From: Glandiceps talaboti | Lineage: Eukaryota; Hemichordata; Enteropneusta; Spengelidae | Assembly (NCBI RefSeq): GCF_964340395.1 | Contig: NC_135564.1 | Location: 5,882,861 to 5,946,860 of the forward strand | Direction: 5' to 3' | Length of the DNA stretch: 64,000 nt | Shown here: positions 20,530-32,800 of the stretch, piece after piece | How the letters are laid out: each line of letters begins with the position of its first letter | Position numbering within the stretch: position 1 is the first letter of the stretch | Notes under the pieces: model-generated | Database searches by the model: none | Seen by the model: the letters and a program-made list of their open reading frames with translations, nothing else | What the model was told of the DNA's origin: nothing | Made by a program: the position numbers and the translations under genes

Positions 20530-23500
20530 ATGGAGTCTTTCGAATCGATATCAGTTCTGCTGTGGAATAGTAGTATTCGCATGATTCTGCTTTCCTTGGT
20601 GATATTTTTCGCCTTTGTGTGGACTTTTCGTCGTCAAGGTAACCTACCCCCTGGTCCAAAAGGGTTGCCCATCGTTGGATCTTTGTTTTCTCTGAGTACA
20701 CACCCATACAAGGATTTTCTTGAATGGGGTCAGGTTTATGGAGACGTGATGAGTGTTCGGTTGGGGACAGAATTGGTCGTTGTTCTGAACAGTTTTGACG
20801 CCATTAAAGCTGCGTTTGTCAAACAGGGTGCTAAGTTTTCGTCTAGACCAACCAATTCGACAACTGGGCAATTATTTCAACAAAAAGGTAAGGTATGAAA
20901 AACAAGTACGACACAGTCACTCCTCCTTTCTATCGCTACAACAACATAACACAGAAAAAAAGGTCAATTGAGAGTATCTAAGTATATAATAGGGTTAGGG
21001 GAAAATACAATCTGATTAAAATCCGATGTGGCGAAAGCGGCTAGGTGTCCTTATTTACCTCTATTCATCGTGTTGTGACGTTTGTTTTGTTCAGAGTGAT
21101 CGCCGCCTTCCCAAGGCAATGAATATGGGAAGGCGGCGATCACTCTGAACAAAACAAACGTCACAACACGATGAATAGAGGTAAATAAGGACATCTAGCC
21201 GCTTTCACCACATCGGATTTTAATCAGATTGGGGAGAATACGTTGCCTTCAGTGCCTTCTCGATAGAAGTCACCGGGCGATGACGGATGTTCCCCCCGGG
21301 CGGATGTATGTCTTATGAAGACCATTTTGTTCGCCACCAACGCACATTAAAAAGGATATTATTGACGTTGTCTTTTTTCCCTTAGTGTTGACATTGTTTC
21401 GATGATGTTGTTCAGCTTGGCTTCGATTATTAAATATTAAGATGGAGGGATCTATGCAATGGGGTTGACGAACCAAAGCTCGCCAGGAAATATGCCAAAC
21501 AAGACAATATCCAAAAAAATGTCTCAGATCTTGATTGTATTGAAACAAAGATTTTCTCAACTCAGGGCTGCTACACCGTATGCCAAATCGATGGAGATGA
21601 GGGAGTAAGCCATCGCAGCCACCAATTATATTAATAAATCGATTTACAAGGCTGTTTCTTATCTGCATAAGTTAAAGATCGTTAATTTTGATATCACATT
21701 CCATGGAACTTGAACCATTTCTTCTCCATTTGTAGGAGTCGTTGATGCACCATCACCTTCTTGGCAAGCTCTTCGTAAATATACGTTAAGAAGCCTTCAC
21801 GAGTTCGGGATGGGAAAGGCCCTATCGGAAGTACGCATTCTCGATGAATGTGATTTTGTCGTCAAACAACTTAATAACCATATAGACAGTTCAATTGATC
21901 TTCGCCAACTGATCCCGAGTGCCATCTCCAATGTGATGTGTATAATGTTGTTTGGCCATAGATTTGATTATGATGATGGTGATTTCAAAGAAATGCTGCG
22001 ATTGAGTGATGCACTCCTAAAAGATTTGCTAGCATCGAACTTTTTAACATTCATCCCGATTCTCTGGCATTTTCCTTTGCCGATTAAACGCAATCTCATC
22101 AAGAATTGGCACGAATTTCGTGATTATATGGACAAAAAGATAGAGGAACACAAAATAAAGATTCAAAAGCAAACTGGTGACGATTGCATATTAGATAGGT
22201 ATCTTTTGAAAGGCAAGGAGATCGAGGAAAGAAAGATTCAAGACCCATCCCTTTCTTGCCTAAGTGACTTTGATCATCTGCGTGTCACATGGGTTGAATT
22301 GTTTGTTGCCGGGACTGATGCAGTTGCAAATACGTTACTGTGGGCTATCATTTATCTGGCTCTGAATCCGGACATCCAGGAGAAGTGTATTGAGGACATT
22401 AAAGAAGGAATCGGTATGGATAAGACGCCAAGCTATGCTGATAAATCTAAGCTTCCTTTCATGGAAGCCACTACTCTAGAATCTCACCGGATTGCATCGG
22501 TAGTGCCTTTAGTGGATCCTCACATGACGTCAGAAGCTACCACACTTAACGGCTACTATATTCCAAAGAACACAGTGGTCTTTGCAAATACTTGGGCCGT
22601 TCATATGGATAAGACAGAATGGGAAAATCCTGAAACATTTAATCCAGGACGCTTTCTTGATGAAGATGGCAATATTGTGAAGATGAAGAGGAACAGAATA
22701 ATGCCATTTTCTATCGGTTAGTATGTCACAATAAATATTTAATTTTACCGAGTTTGTTTAATGTTTCCAATCATTCAAACTTCCAACACATTGTAATAAG
22801 TAGTTGAGGGGAACATTACAGTAAATGAGAAAAACTTTCAGAACAAACAGCATATTTAATGAAAACTATTGGAGATTATGTCAATGATGAAAGTCCAAAG
22901 CAAGTTTCCTTCTAAAGCAGAATAATATTTGAAATTTTCCTTGAATAATTCACTTTCAAAAACGTGACTTGTGATTGTACTGTTGTAGCTTTAATTCATG
23001 TTTGCAAACTACTTATGATCAAAGACATCGCATAAAAAAATCTCAACAAAAAATCAAGTAAATACAGAAAGAAACTGATACAATACGAAATCCAATCATT
23101 AGAGTTGAATCCAATCATCGGAGTTGGAAAAAGAAGTCGTCCCCCCCCCCCCAAGAAACTGACGACCAGTCCCTAATCTAAAGAGGCCTGTAGTGGCTTC
23201 GTACGTGTAAGAATGGGGATCGGCACAAATGAAGTGTGACACCCGAAGTGAGACTAACTTCAATCACCTGTTATGTGACAGTTCTGTGTCATTTGTTTCT
23301 ATTTTTCTTCCTCGACGATTTCTATTTCTTCAAAATCCTATTAAACTAACCACGTTTGTATACCTGGGATCAGTTTGTCTTTGAAATTGTGTCTCCATAC
23401 ATTAGCCTTTTTTCGGCACTGATATCTGTGGTAGCTATGATACCAGGTACGAGAGCTATCCGAATGACACATCAGTGCCTAAAACGTTTTATACCTACAT

Positions 23501-23732
23501 TGAAGTACCGTTTCTAATTTCATTTCTCCACTGCTTATCTTCTGCAGGTCCTCGTGGGTGCCAAGGAAAAGAATTGGCTAACACTGAGGTTTTCCTATTT
23601 CTGACTTCATTACTCCAACGATTCGAGTTCAAGATACCAGAGGGAGATACCCCATCAATGGAAGGAACTCTTGGGTCCGTTCGTATGCCGCCACCATACA
23701 AAGTAATTATACGTACACGAGATACATCATAG
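20530..23732 (+). CDS. Cytochrome P450 monooxygenase, CYP2-clan type
   Basis: Three exons (20530-20887, 21736-22716, 23548-23732; both introns phase 1) encode 507 residues. Residues about 15-35 are a hydrophobic membrane anchor, followed by the proline-rich hinge PPGPKGLPIVG. The C-helix WxxxR is W129-R133. The I-helix reads VAGTDAVANT (about 311-320): the threonine usual after AGxD is Ala315. The K-helix ExxR is E368-R371. The FNPGRF motif is present. The heme loop FSIGPRGCQG places the thiolate ligand at Cys451 and is split by intron 2 between G447 and P448. P450s of this type sit on the ER membrane and hydroxylate lipophilic compounds using NADPH-P450 reductase; the substrate is unknown. 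Intron 2 uses a GTTAGT donor. Nothing else looks broken. Confidence 0.95.
21009..21230. mobile_element. Near-perfect 105-bp inverted repeat (foldback element) in P450 intron 1
   Basis: Arms 21,009-21,113 and 21,126-21,230 are near-perfect reverse complements (I see only two or three mismatches), with a 12-base loop. They are flanked by GGGGAAAATAC on the left and GGGGAGAATAC on the right, a possible diverged target-site duplication. No coding capacity. The near-identity of the arms suggests recent insertion or correction between arms. Confidence 0.85.
22717..23547 (+). other. P450 intron 2
   Basis: An 831-bp intron with a GTTAGT donor and TTCTGCAG acceptor, and a C-tract at 23,141-23,152. 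No element recognised inside. Confidence 0.8.
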
Positions 23733-23777
23733 ACTCAGTGCGGTGTGTAATTCATCAGAAGGATGACAAGACAGATT

Positions 23778-23783
23778 AATAAA
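23778..23783 (+). terminator. Polyadenylation signal of the P450
   Basis: AATAAA 46 bp past the P450 stop codon, before the (GTAT)n array. Confidence 0.6.
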
Positions 23784-23834
23784 GTGATCAAAGCACGGAC
23801 AGTTAGAGACCCAACTCTATAGAATTAAGAACAC

Positions 23835-23838
<4 letters not shown>

Positions 23839-23867
<29 letters not shown>

Positions 23868-23937
23868 TGTATGTATGTATGTATGTCAGTGTATGTATGT
23901 ATGTATGTATGTATGTATGTATGTATGTATGTATGTA
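23839..23937. repeat. (GTAT)n microsatellite
   Basis: Two GTAT blocks separated by a CAGT interruption, just downstream of the P450. Confidence 0.95.
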
Positions 23938-24002
23938 TTTCATTGTATTACTATGGTGATGGTATAGTTAAGTGAGATTTTACTTTCAATTCCTTTTATT
24001 TG

Positions 24003-25040
24003 AGCATTATTTTACATTGTATGTTTGGTGGTGGTATAGAGTAATAATTTGATTTTACATTGTATGTTTGGTGGTAGTATAGACTAAGAACTTGATTTTA
24101 CATTGTATGTTTGGTGGTGGTATAGAGTAAGAATTTCATTTTACATTGTATGTTTGGTGGTGGTATAGACTAAGAATTTGATTTTACATTGTATGTTTGG
24201 TGGTGGTATAGACTAAGAATTTGATTTTACATTGTATGTTTGGTGGTGGTATAGACTAAGAACTTGATTTTACATTGTATGTTTGGTGGTGGTATAGAAT
24301 AATAATTTCATTTTACATTGTATGCTTGGTGGTGGTATAGACTAAGAATTTGATTTTACATTGTATGTTTGGTGGTGGTATAGACTAAGAATTTGATTTT
24401 ACATTGTATGTTTGGTGGTGGTATAGACTAAGAATTTCATTTTACATTGTATGCTTGGTGGTGGTATAGACTAAGAATTTCATTTTACATTGTATGTTTG
24501 GTGGTGGTATAGAATAATAATTTCATTTTACATTGTATGCTTGGTGGTGGTATAGACTAAGAATTTCATTTTACATTGTATGTTTGGTGGTGGTATAGAC
24601 TAAGAATTTGATTTTACATTGTATGCTTGGTGGTGGTATAGACTAAGAATTTGATTTTACATTGTATGTTTGGTGGTGGTATAGACTAAGAATTTGATTT
24701 TACATTGTATGTTTGGTGGTGGTATAGACTAAGAATTTCATTTTACATTGTATGTTTGGTGGTGGTATAGAATAATAATTTCATTTTACATTGTATGCTT
24801 GGTGGTGGTATAGACTAAGAATTTCATTTTACATTGTATGTTTGGTGGTGGTATAGAGTAATAATTTGATTTTACATTGTATGTTTGGTGGTGGTATAGA
24901 CTAAGAATTTCATTTTACATTGTATGTTTGGTGGTGGTATAGACTAAGAATTTCATTTTACATTGTATGTTTGGTGGTGGTATAGAATAATAATTTCATT
25001 TTACATTGTATGTTTGGTGGTGGTATAGAATAACAATTTG
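24003..25040. repeat. 43-bp tandem satellite with higher-order structure, about 24 copies
   Basis: The unit contains TTTTACATTGTATGTTTGG, then TGGTGGTATAGACTAAGAAT. Variant ends recur in order: the GAATAATAATTTC variant appears as units 7, 12, 18 and 23, and each of the first three is followed by a unit with GTATGCTTGG in place of GTATGTTTGG. This implies expansion in blocks of five or six units. The array lies between the convergent 3' ends of the P450 and GMC copy B. Confidence 0.93.
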
Positions 25041-26631
25041 ATACTTTTTACTCTTTTGCGCTTTCAGAGACAACTTTACTGAGTGTCACATATGTTATTA
25101 TCTTATTTCTTATTTTAGCAGTAAATCAAGTTCAAACTGACATTGCGAAACTTAAGACAAAAGAAACTATTATATGCTATGTCGAAATTTCAGACAGGCT
25201 GGCGGCCGACGTCAAACGTCGGGTCGACATCATACAACCTTATTACAATTTCAAAGGAATAGAATTTGTATACATTGCTAGTCGGCAACACCTGTCTTAA
25301 GAATATTTTAATAGTAAAGTATTTTAGACACATTTCTTAAGAATATTTAATAAGTAATACGCTTGGGTACGTAGGATAATAATCTGAATATCACGTCACT
25401 ATTATTCTCGGTGGAAAGTTCACCGTGTCTGGTAGTCTATCTGCTAGACCTCGGATGTTCTTCCGATACAATGCGACACACGACCGAACATCGCTATCGA
25501 GGATGGAACAAAGCCATCACTTCAAACTTCGTTCGCTTATGGTATCGGAAAGAAGGCCCAAACGTCTAGCAGCAAGCCTACATGTCTGGCAAAACAGAGT
25601 AATCATCGTCAAAATCAAAATATGCATTCCGAAGATCATTAAATAAACTACATTGTAAAAGAAAATGTACTTAATTTTCAACATTAGCATTACGAAAAGT
25701 ACAAATTCTTTCAGATATTGGTTCACTTCTATAACGTCCAGTCTCTGTATACGAAGAGATGATACACCTGACCTGCACTAAGCCATGAAGGATCGTTGAC
25801 TACGACGTGATAAGTTCATGGACACGTAAGGTTCAACACCGTAACTGGTTTTCAAACATATGTTCTTAGTTTTGGCTTATGATGCACAGTTTCTGACCAA
25901 GATCGGTCTAAATTAAACCTCAATTTACGTTCTACATTTTCTAAATCAATTGGCAACAAAAGAATCTGTAAAAGTATCTAAATTTAAATCATCAAAAAAT
26001 ATTACATAATTCTGAAGACCAATTGGAATTACCCAGACTAAAGTCCCAAAGAAATATTTTCTTTGTCAACCTATTCTCACCCAATTGAAGTAAGTGAGTC
26101 CAATACCTAACCATCGAAATGTGTCTGCGAACTCTGCAGGAATGCCAACCAGTATCACCAGTCAAAACAATGTATTGGCGTAAACCTATTTAACGCCGAG
26201 AAAAAAATCGAAACGCCCAGTTTTGTACCATGTCACACCTTTCCGCTGAACATTAGTCAAGGATAGGGGACACATATGAATAAAAAGCTAAGAATAGCTA
26301 CTAAATCCCATGTTTTTTCAGTACTTTAAACTTTGAGTTGACAGCGCCTAGGGCTCTACTAGCCGAATCCGCAAGACTTGATGACGTAATTGAAAAATCT
26401 AAGTATTCACTCAACGTTACTCCTAATTACTTATATTTAGCTACATAATTCACTTCTCTCATAAGTCTTTTCACTGAAATGGACAACTTTTGACTTGACA
26501 TCATTTCCTGCTAACCTCCACTCACAGCACCCATTATAAACGAAATCAAGCATTGACTGCATGTCTACCTCATTGGGCTGATATCACAGCAATGTCGTCA
26601 TAAAGTAGTAAAGCTACGTTACTTACAGACA
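25041..26631. other. Convergent intergenic region between P450 and GMC copy B
   Basis: No gene recognised. It contains the inverted-repeat element at 25,433-25,579. The rest is unique-looking AT-rich sequence. Confidence 0.55.
25433..25579. mobile_element. Dispersed inverted-repeat (MITE-like) element, copy 1
   Basis: Starts TAGTCTATCTGCTAGAC and ends in an inverted partner ending GTCTAGCAGCAAGCCTA. The interior contains CGCTATCGAGGATGGAAC and CTTCGTTCGCTTAT. A second copy with the same order of segments is at 52,671-52,830. No coding capacity. Confidence 0.75.
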
Positions 26632-26691
26632 GACAGACAGACAGACAGGCATACATACATACATACATACATACATACATACATACATACA
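26632..26691. repeat. (CAGA)n/(CATA)n microsatellite
   Basis: A short block of CAGA units followed by CATA units, between the satellite region and the end of GMC copy B. Confidence 0.95.
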
Positions 26692-26829
26692 TTAGTACTG
26701 AGAGGACAAAACATGAGACAAACAGACTGAATGACATAGACAGACAGTCCAACATGCCAACAGAAGGGGACATGAATAACCAAAAAGTACCCAAAATGTA
26801 AATGTAGTCAAAGTGTTAAAACAGTTAAA

Positions 26830-29800
26830 CTACAGGTTCCATGGTTGTTTGCCAAATTTAATCAAGTCTGCACCCTTTTCACCAATCATGATAACAGGAG
26901 CATTAGTATTCCCTGACGTCAGATGCGGCATGATGGACGCATCAACAACACGGACGTTGTGTATCCCACGTACTCTATTTTAACAAAAACATAAAAAAGA
27001 AACAAACGTGTATTTCAAAAACGATGATGGGTCTACAAAGGTATGTGTGTTGGATGGAGAGAAGGATTTTGTTAGGGGTGGATTACTTTGGGTTGGTAGA
27101 TTGATAAGTTGGTAGGAAAAAATAACAACGAAGATGAAGAAGAACGCTCTATATATTGTTATGTCAATACTTTATTGCTAACAATGTCTTTGGGTAATAC
27201 ACGTCAACTGAGCAACATTTGTTTTAATACCATCTGGTGTAAACGCTATGCTCGCACATATAATACTATCCGTATTTGCACTACAGGGTAATACAGAAAA
27301 CCATACTGCAATGAAATTATGAATCACTGACTTGTACAACGAAAATGTTCTGTCATATGTGAAGAAACTTTCATTGGCACCTTCTGTACAATGATTAGTT
27401 ACGATAGGTTATAGTGTTGGCTTCAAGCTTATGGAAAGAGTACACACAGTATAGGTGAGTATATAGCAGAAAACAAAAAAAATCATTTCTGTCGTTCTAA
27501 CTACCAATGTATTTTACTTAATCCAACTGAAAAGTGTGCAAACACAAACAGTAAACATACCGAAGGGATGGATCCACAACTGCGGTGTTATCGTCCTTGG
27601 AGCCCATTTTACATGTTCCAATAATATGCCATATTGTTCGTGTAACGTGTCTGATCACGTGTTCCCAATATCCATCAGTGTCCATCGCATGAGGACAGTT
27701 GTCGAACTTAAAGTATTCGGGTGTGACTCTAAATAAAAGACAGCATTTTAAACGTAAGTATTCACGCCAAGCCACCATACGAATTCGTTAACTTGAATAA
27801 AATACTGCCCGGTTCAACATCCATTTGTGCATGCGTTTCGGTCAACGTAGTATTCATCACACCTTTTCTTATTAAAATGACTCACCCAAAGTCTTTCATG
27901 GCTTTTGTGTTGATAACTTCTTGGACCAATCGTATCCCCTTCATTGAACAAAAAATGAAAAATTAGGCAAATAAAACAAGTATGTAAGATTTATTTCGCA
28001 GCAAATTACATTAGGAATAATAATTTCACTCACTAGCAGAAAAGTAAGCCTTATTTCTGCCTTTAGTATACTTCTATTGATTACTGGTAGCAACTAACAC
28101 TGATTTTGGATGACAAATGTAAAGTGTCTGGTGGTAAATGTTATCATCAAAGGTTTTCCAATAAACGCTTATAAGAAATATCCAAAGTGACCGAATACAT
28201 GTCAAGTGTAACATAACAAGAGTTAACGATGGACAAGTTGAGAGTATGTCTGTGCTAGGAAAGACATTATCACCCTTATCAACGTCATCTTCTTGTCCTC
28301 AACATAATCATTTCATAGATATCGGTCACTTTTGGACAAGGACTGAAGACAGACATGTCTTCGAGTATGTTTGTTCCAAGTAAATACAAAAGTATGACAT
28401 ACCCTTATCAATGTGTCTACATCTTCTTGTTCATCAAGATAACAAGGATCTATTAATGGTGGGTCAAGAGGATTGGCGCTCTTCAACTTTACGTTACCAA
28501 CACTCTTTGGATGCAGTAACCCCGGTAATAAAGTAAGCCCTTCCTTCGAATCCATCTCATTGTTGCTTACATTTGTGTAAAGTAATGCATCATCGAATCT
28601 GAATTGTATAAAGGGGTGTCATGAATGTGTAGGCTGCAGGAATGGGAATATAATCTTACAGTTTAACTCACAGTGTGTTAGTGGTATATTTGCGTTCTTA
28701 CAGCACGGGCAGCCTGAGATTTTAATACATTTTTCCTAATCTCAGCTCAAAATATAGCGTTGACATCATTTCTGTCTTACAATAAATAATTTGCATACAT
28801 TCGTCACGTTCGTGCAAGGTTATAATGTGATTTACAATCACAGGGCAGCATGCTAACGTTTGAATATTGCTACACAAATAACATCATGGTACTCACCCTT
28901 CACCAAAGTGGAGAGCCTCTCTTTCACGGTGACCACCAACATAGAAGATTGGTATATACAGTAGCTGTACATCAGGCCACGGCTGACAGTCCTAAGAGCG
29001 TAAATGTACAAATGTCAATTTGAGTTGCCATCTTCACAGCAAAGATGCAAGAACTCAATTTATTGATGACAGAGTAGCTTGGCGGTGCCAGAAACTTTCG
29101 TTATTGCAGGTGATAGTCATGTTGGTGGTCATGGTTTTCTGGTCACATTAAACTGTTCATTGTATCTGAAGCAAATTAGGGGGGGGGGGGTCGACCCTTT
29201 TCTGTACTCAATTGAGGCAGTATCATGTACTTATTTAGATATGCGTCGACAAAATTTAGTTTCTCTTCCTTACAGCCGTCCAGTCGTGAATTTGTAAGCG
29301 ATTTAAAATATACTTAGAAATTCCCCCAAAAATTATATATCATGGATAAGTATTTGATGAATCCCAGCGACACTTTTATCTAAAATCAACGAATACGATT
29401 TTATAACAATTCACGTTCACTAATACCTGTGTCTTAATGAAGCCTGTGATATCGGCCGCATTTGATGATAACCAGTCCTATAAGAAAAGAACACACAAGT
29501 GTAAGTTCAAATGAGATTTTAACTGATACAGGATATTAAGCATTCAAGCAGTATTTACTTTTTACTGTTCTGTAATTTACACATGCCAGACTTGTTCTTT
29601 ATTGTGTCGTTGAATTCCCACGTTAAAGAAATGTAATACCGATATTCTGTTCCAAGATTAAAGGGAAATCGTGGTCGCCGTTGAGGGCGCTGATTTTTTG
29701 GGTACGGACCCAAAAATCATTTTGACATGATTTATCGTGTATACAGGTAAAAAAATTCATCTATCCACATGTGATGCAATATTGCTCACAGTGTACAATA

Positions 29801-32800
29801 TATTACGAGTAATTAATGTACCTAACTAAAACATTTTCAAAAATCTTTCCAGTTGCAGCTAGTACACATTTAACATACCTTTGAAACACCGCCTCCCTTA
29901 CCACTACATTTGACAGGTATCATTATGTGGTCCTAACAAAGATGAAACAACAACATCATTGTATAATGTGCTAATAACAAACCAGCTATAACTGCAACAT
30001 TTTACAATCTATGTAAACCTAAACAAAATTTCTTGCATTTGTCTGATACAATTAATTGCGTATAAACCCCCTTCTATTATAGTACCCCTCCCCCCTTTTT
30101 GAATTTCTATTTTCCCTTTTTTTTTCGTCACACCGGGGATTAGCACATACCTAATCGTCAACAATAACCCTTAATAGTTATACAAGAAAACAGTAATAAC
30201 TTTTTAACATTAAGTGTATACACAGGTATTATCCAAAATAACTAACTCATTACCTGTAAATTTTTGCCAACAGGTAGATCACACAGCACTGATATTCCCA
30301 ATTTTTCTAGGTCCTCCGAAGGACCAATACCAGATAACATCAGTAGCTGGTGAGAAAACAACATAATATAGCCGTTAAGAATTACAACTGATCAATACTG
30401 AAACGACTAATATAAAAATATATACTGATGTGATGATGGCGAGAGATATAAATCCACATCATGCATTGTATCCTGAATCAAAGAGAATGTGTACAGGAAT
30501 GATGTGGTATACAGCAACCTGAACATTTAGAGAATCACGATGAATGTGGCGTTACGTTGTTTGTTGTAAAGTGAAATTCTTGAAATGTGTTAAAGTCTTT
30601 GAGTTTTGAGAGTTTGGTTAATGTATATTCAGAGATACATAGATATGCAACCCTTATGATATAGATATTTACTTTTTTCACAGTTTTGACGCAATGCTCT
30701 GCTTATTACATTCATCACGGTGACGTGAGTAATGAATGAGATAGATATCCAGAACTCAGCTGGTGATCCATTCATCAAACCACGTGGTTGTAAGAAGCAG
30801 ACGATAGCATGTAGTACAAAATCCCGCCACAACTGAATTGTAAAATTTTGGAACAAATTCTGAACGTTTTTCACCTGTGGAGATCCCACAGTTCCCGCCG
30901 ATAATATAAGTTCCTTTCCTACATCTACAAACCCATCTTCACCGTTTCTTGAGATTTTGACTTTCTTTGCGACGTTGTTTTCAAATAGTATCTGCAACGA
31001 AACACAAACCAACATTTATGCCAAGAATCCAGTTCTGAGGATATTGATCTGATAAGAGAGCACATGAAATGTTTACAATGACTGAATGACGACCATGTTT
31101 ATCAAGTTATACAAAATTTGTTTCGTGAAAGGTGTAGGGACGACTATCAGTTTAAATGCCTGCTATTTTACAAATTAACTCACATCGTAAACTGCAAAAC
31201 TCAAAACTAAAGTGTGCTTGATGTCATTCTATTAGCACCATACTCGGTATCGACATGTTATCATGATTATTCACAAAGTTAGAAACACAAATATCTTAAT
31301 TTTAAATATCAAAATAAAATTAGATCCCAACTTTCAGTAATTGAAAGACTATCTTGCACTTGTCGTCCGATAATTGTCAACTTTTAAATATTGTCTTAAA
31401 CTAAAATTTACAACAAAGAATCTTTGTCAAACTGTATTTTAGCCAACACAACTTACATACTATGTTCCTCTTTATAGCATCCTACCTTGGTTGCCATGGT
31501 GTCAGTCCAAATGGTAAGATTCTGTCTCCCTTTTACGGGATTTAGAAATGCTGTAGCAGTACTCTCTCGTTTGCCATCTTTAATGGTTGCCTGGGCATAT
31601 TGAAAACCAACCTGTCGTTGTGCAAAACGGTATTTTTATTTAATTTATTGAATATTATTATTGATTATATTTTGAGTACATTTCAAAGTTAAAGTTATCG
31701 ACAACAAATATAATATCCGTGGCACAAACCGCGAACTGCCGACATTGCATTCGTTCGGATATTTCCGGCACACTGTCTTTCAAAAGTAAAAGAGTTATCT
31801 GTTTAGATTTCTTTCGATTAAATGTAACATTTCCTTGTCGTATATATATACTATTCAAAGGGTTTACTAAATCTCATCTCAGACTAGCACGGAATAACTA
31901 TTTTCGAGTCGGTTTATCAAATTTTCTAGAACGGTATGAGAATATACATCCATTAGTAAACTAAAGTAGATACAGTAAAATATCGTTGAGATGAGAAAAC
32001 TTACTACATCTTCACCGTTACTGCTGCAATCTTTTATGTCATACCCAAGTTCTTGTACTACAAAATTATGAAAAATTGTAACTTTCATCAATCGAAATTA
32101 AATACATATTTGAAGGGTATGTACAGTAAAGTAGGTTTCCTCTTCAGATACCAAGGATTCGATCCTAGGTTCTCGCATTAGTGTTTATTAGTGCATCCAT
32201 GCATGCATGTGTATAATAACTATCATTCTTTTGATCTGGTCGAAATGTTGTTTTTTTTGTATAGCTTTGTCAGAAAACTTTTCCACTCTTGAATTTTGAT
32301 CCAATTTCTAACTTTGCCTGTATTTGACTGCATTTGACTAACCAATTGACTATACCTGGCAAGATATGCACAACGCAAACGTCCCAACCTCACCTCCAAC
32401 CCTAACCCCGTCACTGTATTATCGTCCTGTCCTATGATTTCTCACAGCAACTTCATCATATTACTATACCTAACTTTCAGTTATGACCTTTCCAAAGATA
32501 ATAGAATGACTCCAAAATACCTGCATCAGCTATAACATCAGCAAATTTGGCTCTAGGAAACACGTCAGATACTGTCATAGGACCACCTTTATTATGGTAG
32601 TCAGTTTTCAAGTAGTCCTCGCTGCAACAAAGAAATTTTAGATTATTTTGTTTTTCATTCGGACAAGTTTTGCAAATTTACGTACTAATATCAAGAGTTA
32701 ATCACAGAGAAAAATGGAAAATCTTCTATAATCATGACCTCTAAAGTCAATACTACAAGGAATTTTCTTTATTGAAAACTAAGGTCAAATCATGGTTTAT

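Noticed and set aside
21270-21668. A 132-residue minus-strand open frame in P450 intron 1
   Set aside because: It lies within a spliced intron, has no recognised domain, and is adjacent to the foldback element. It may be repeat-derived, but I cannot support a gene.
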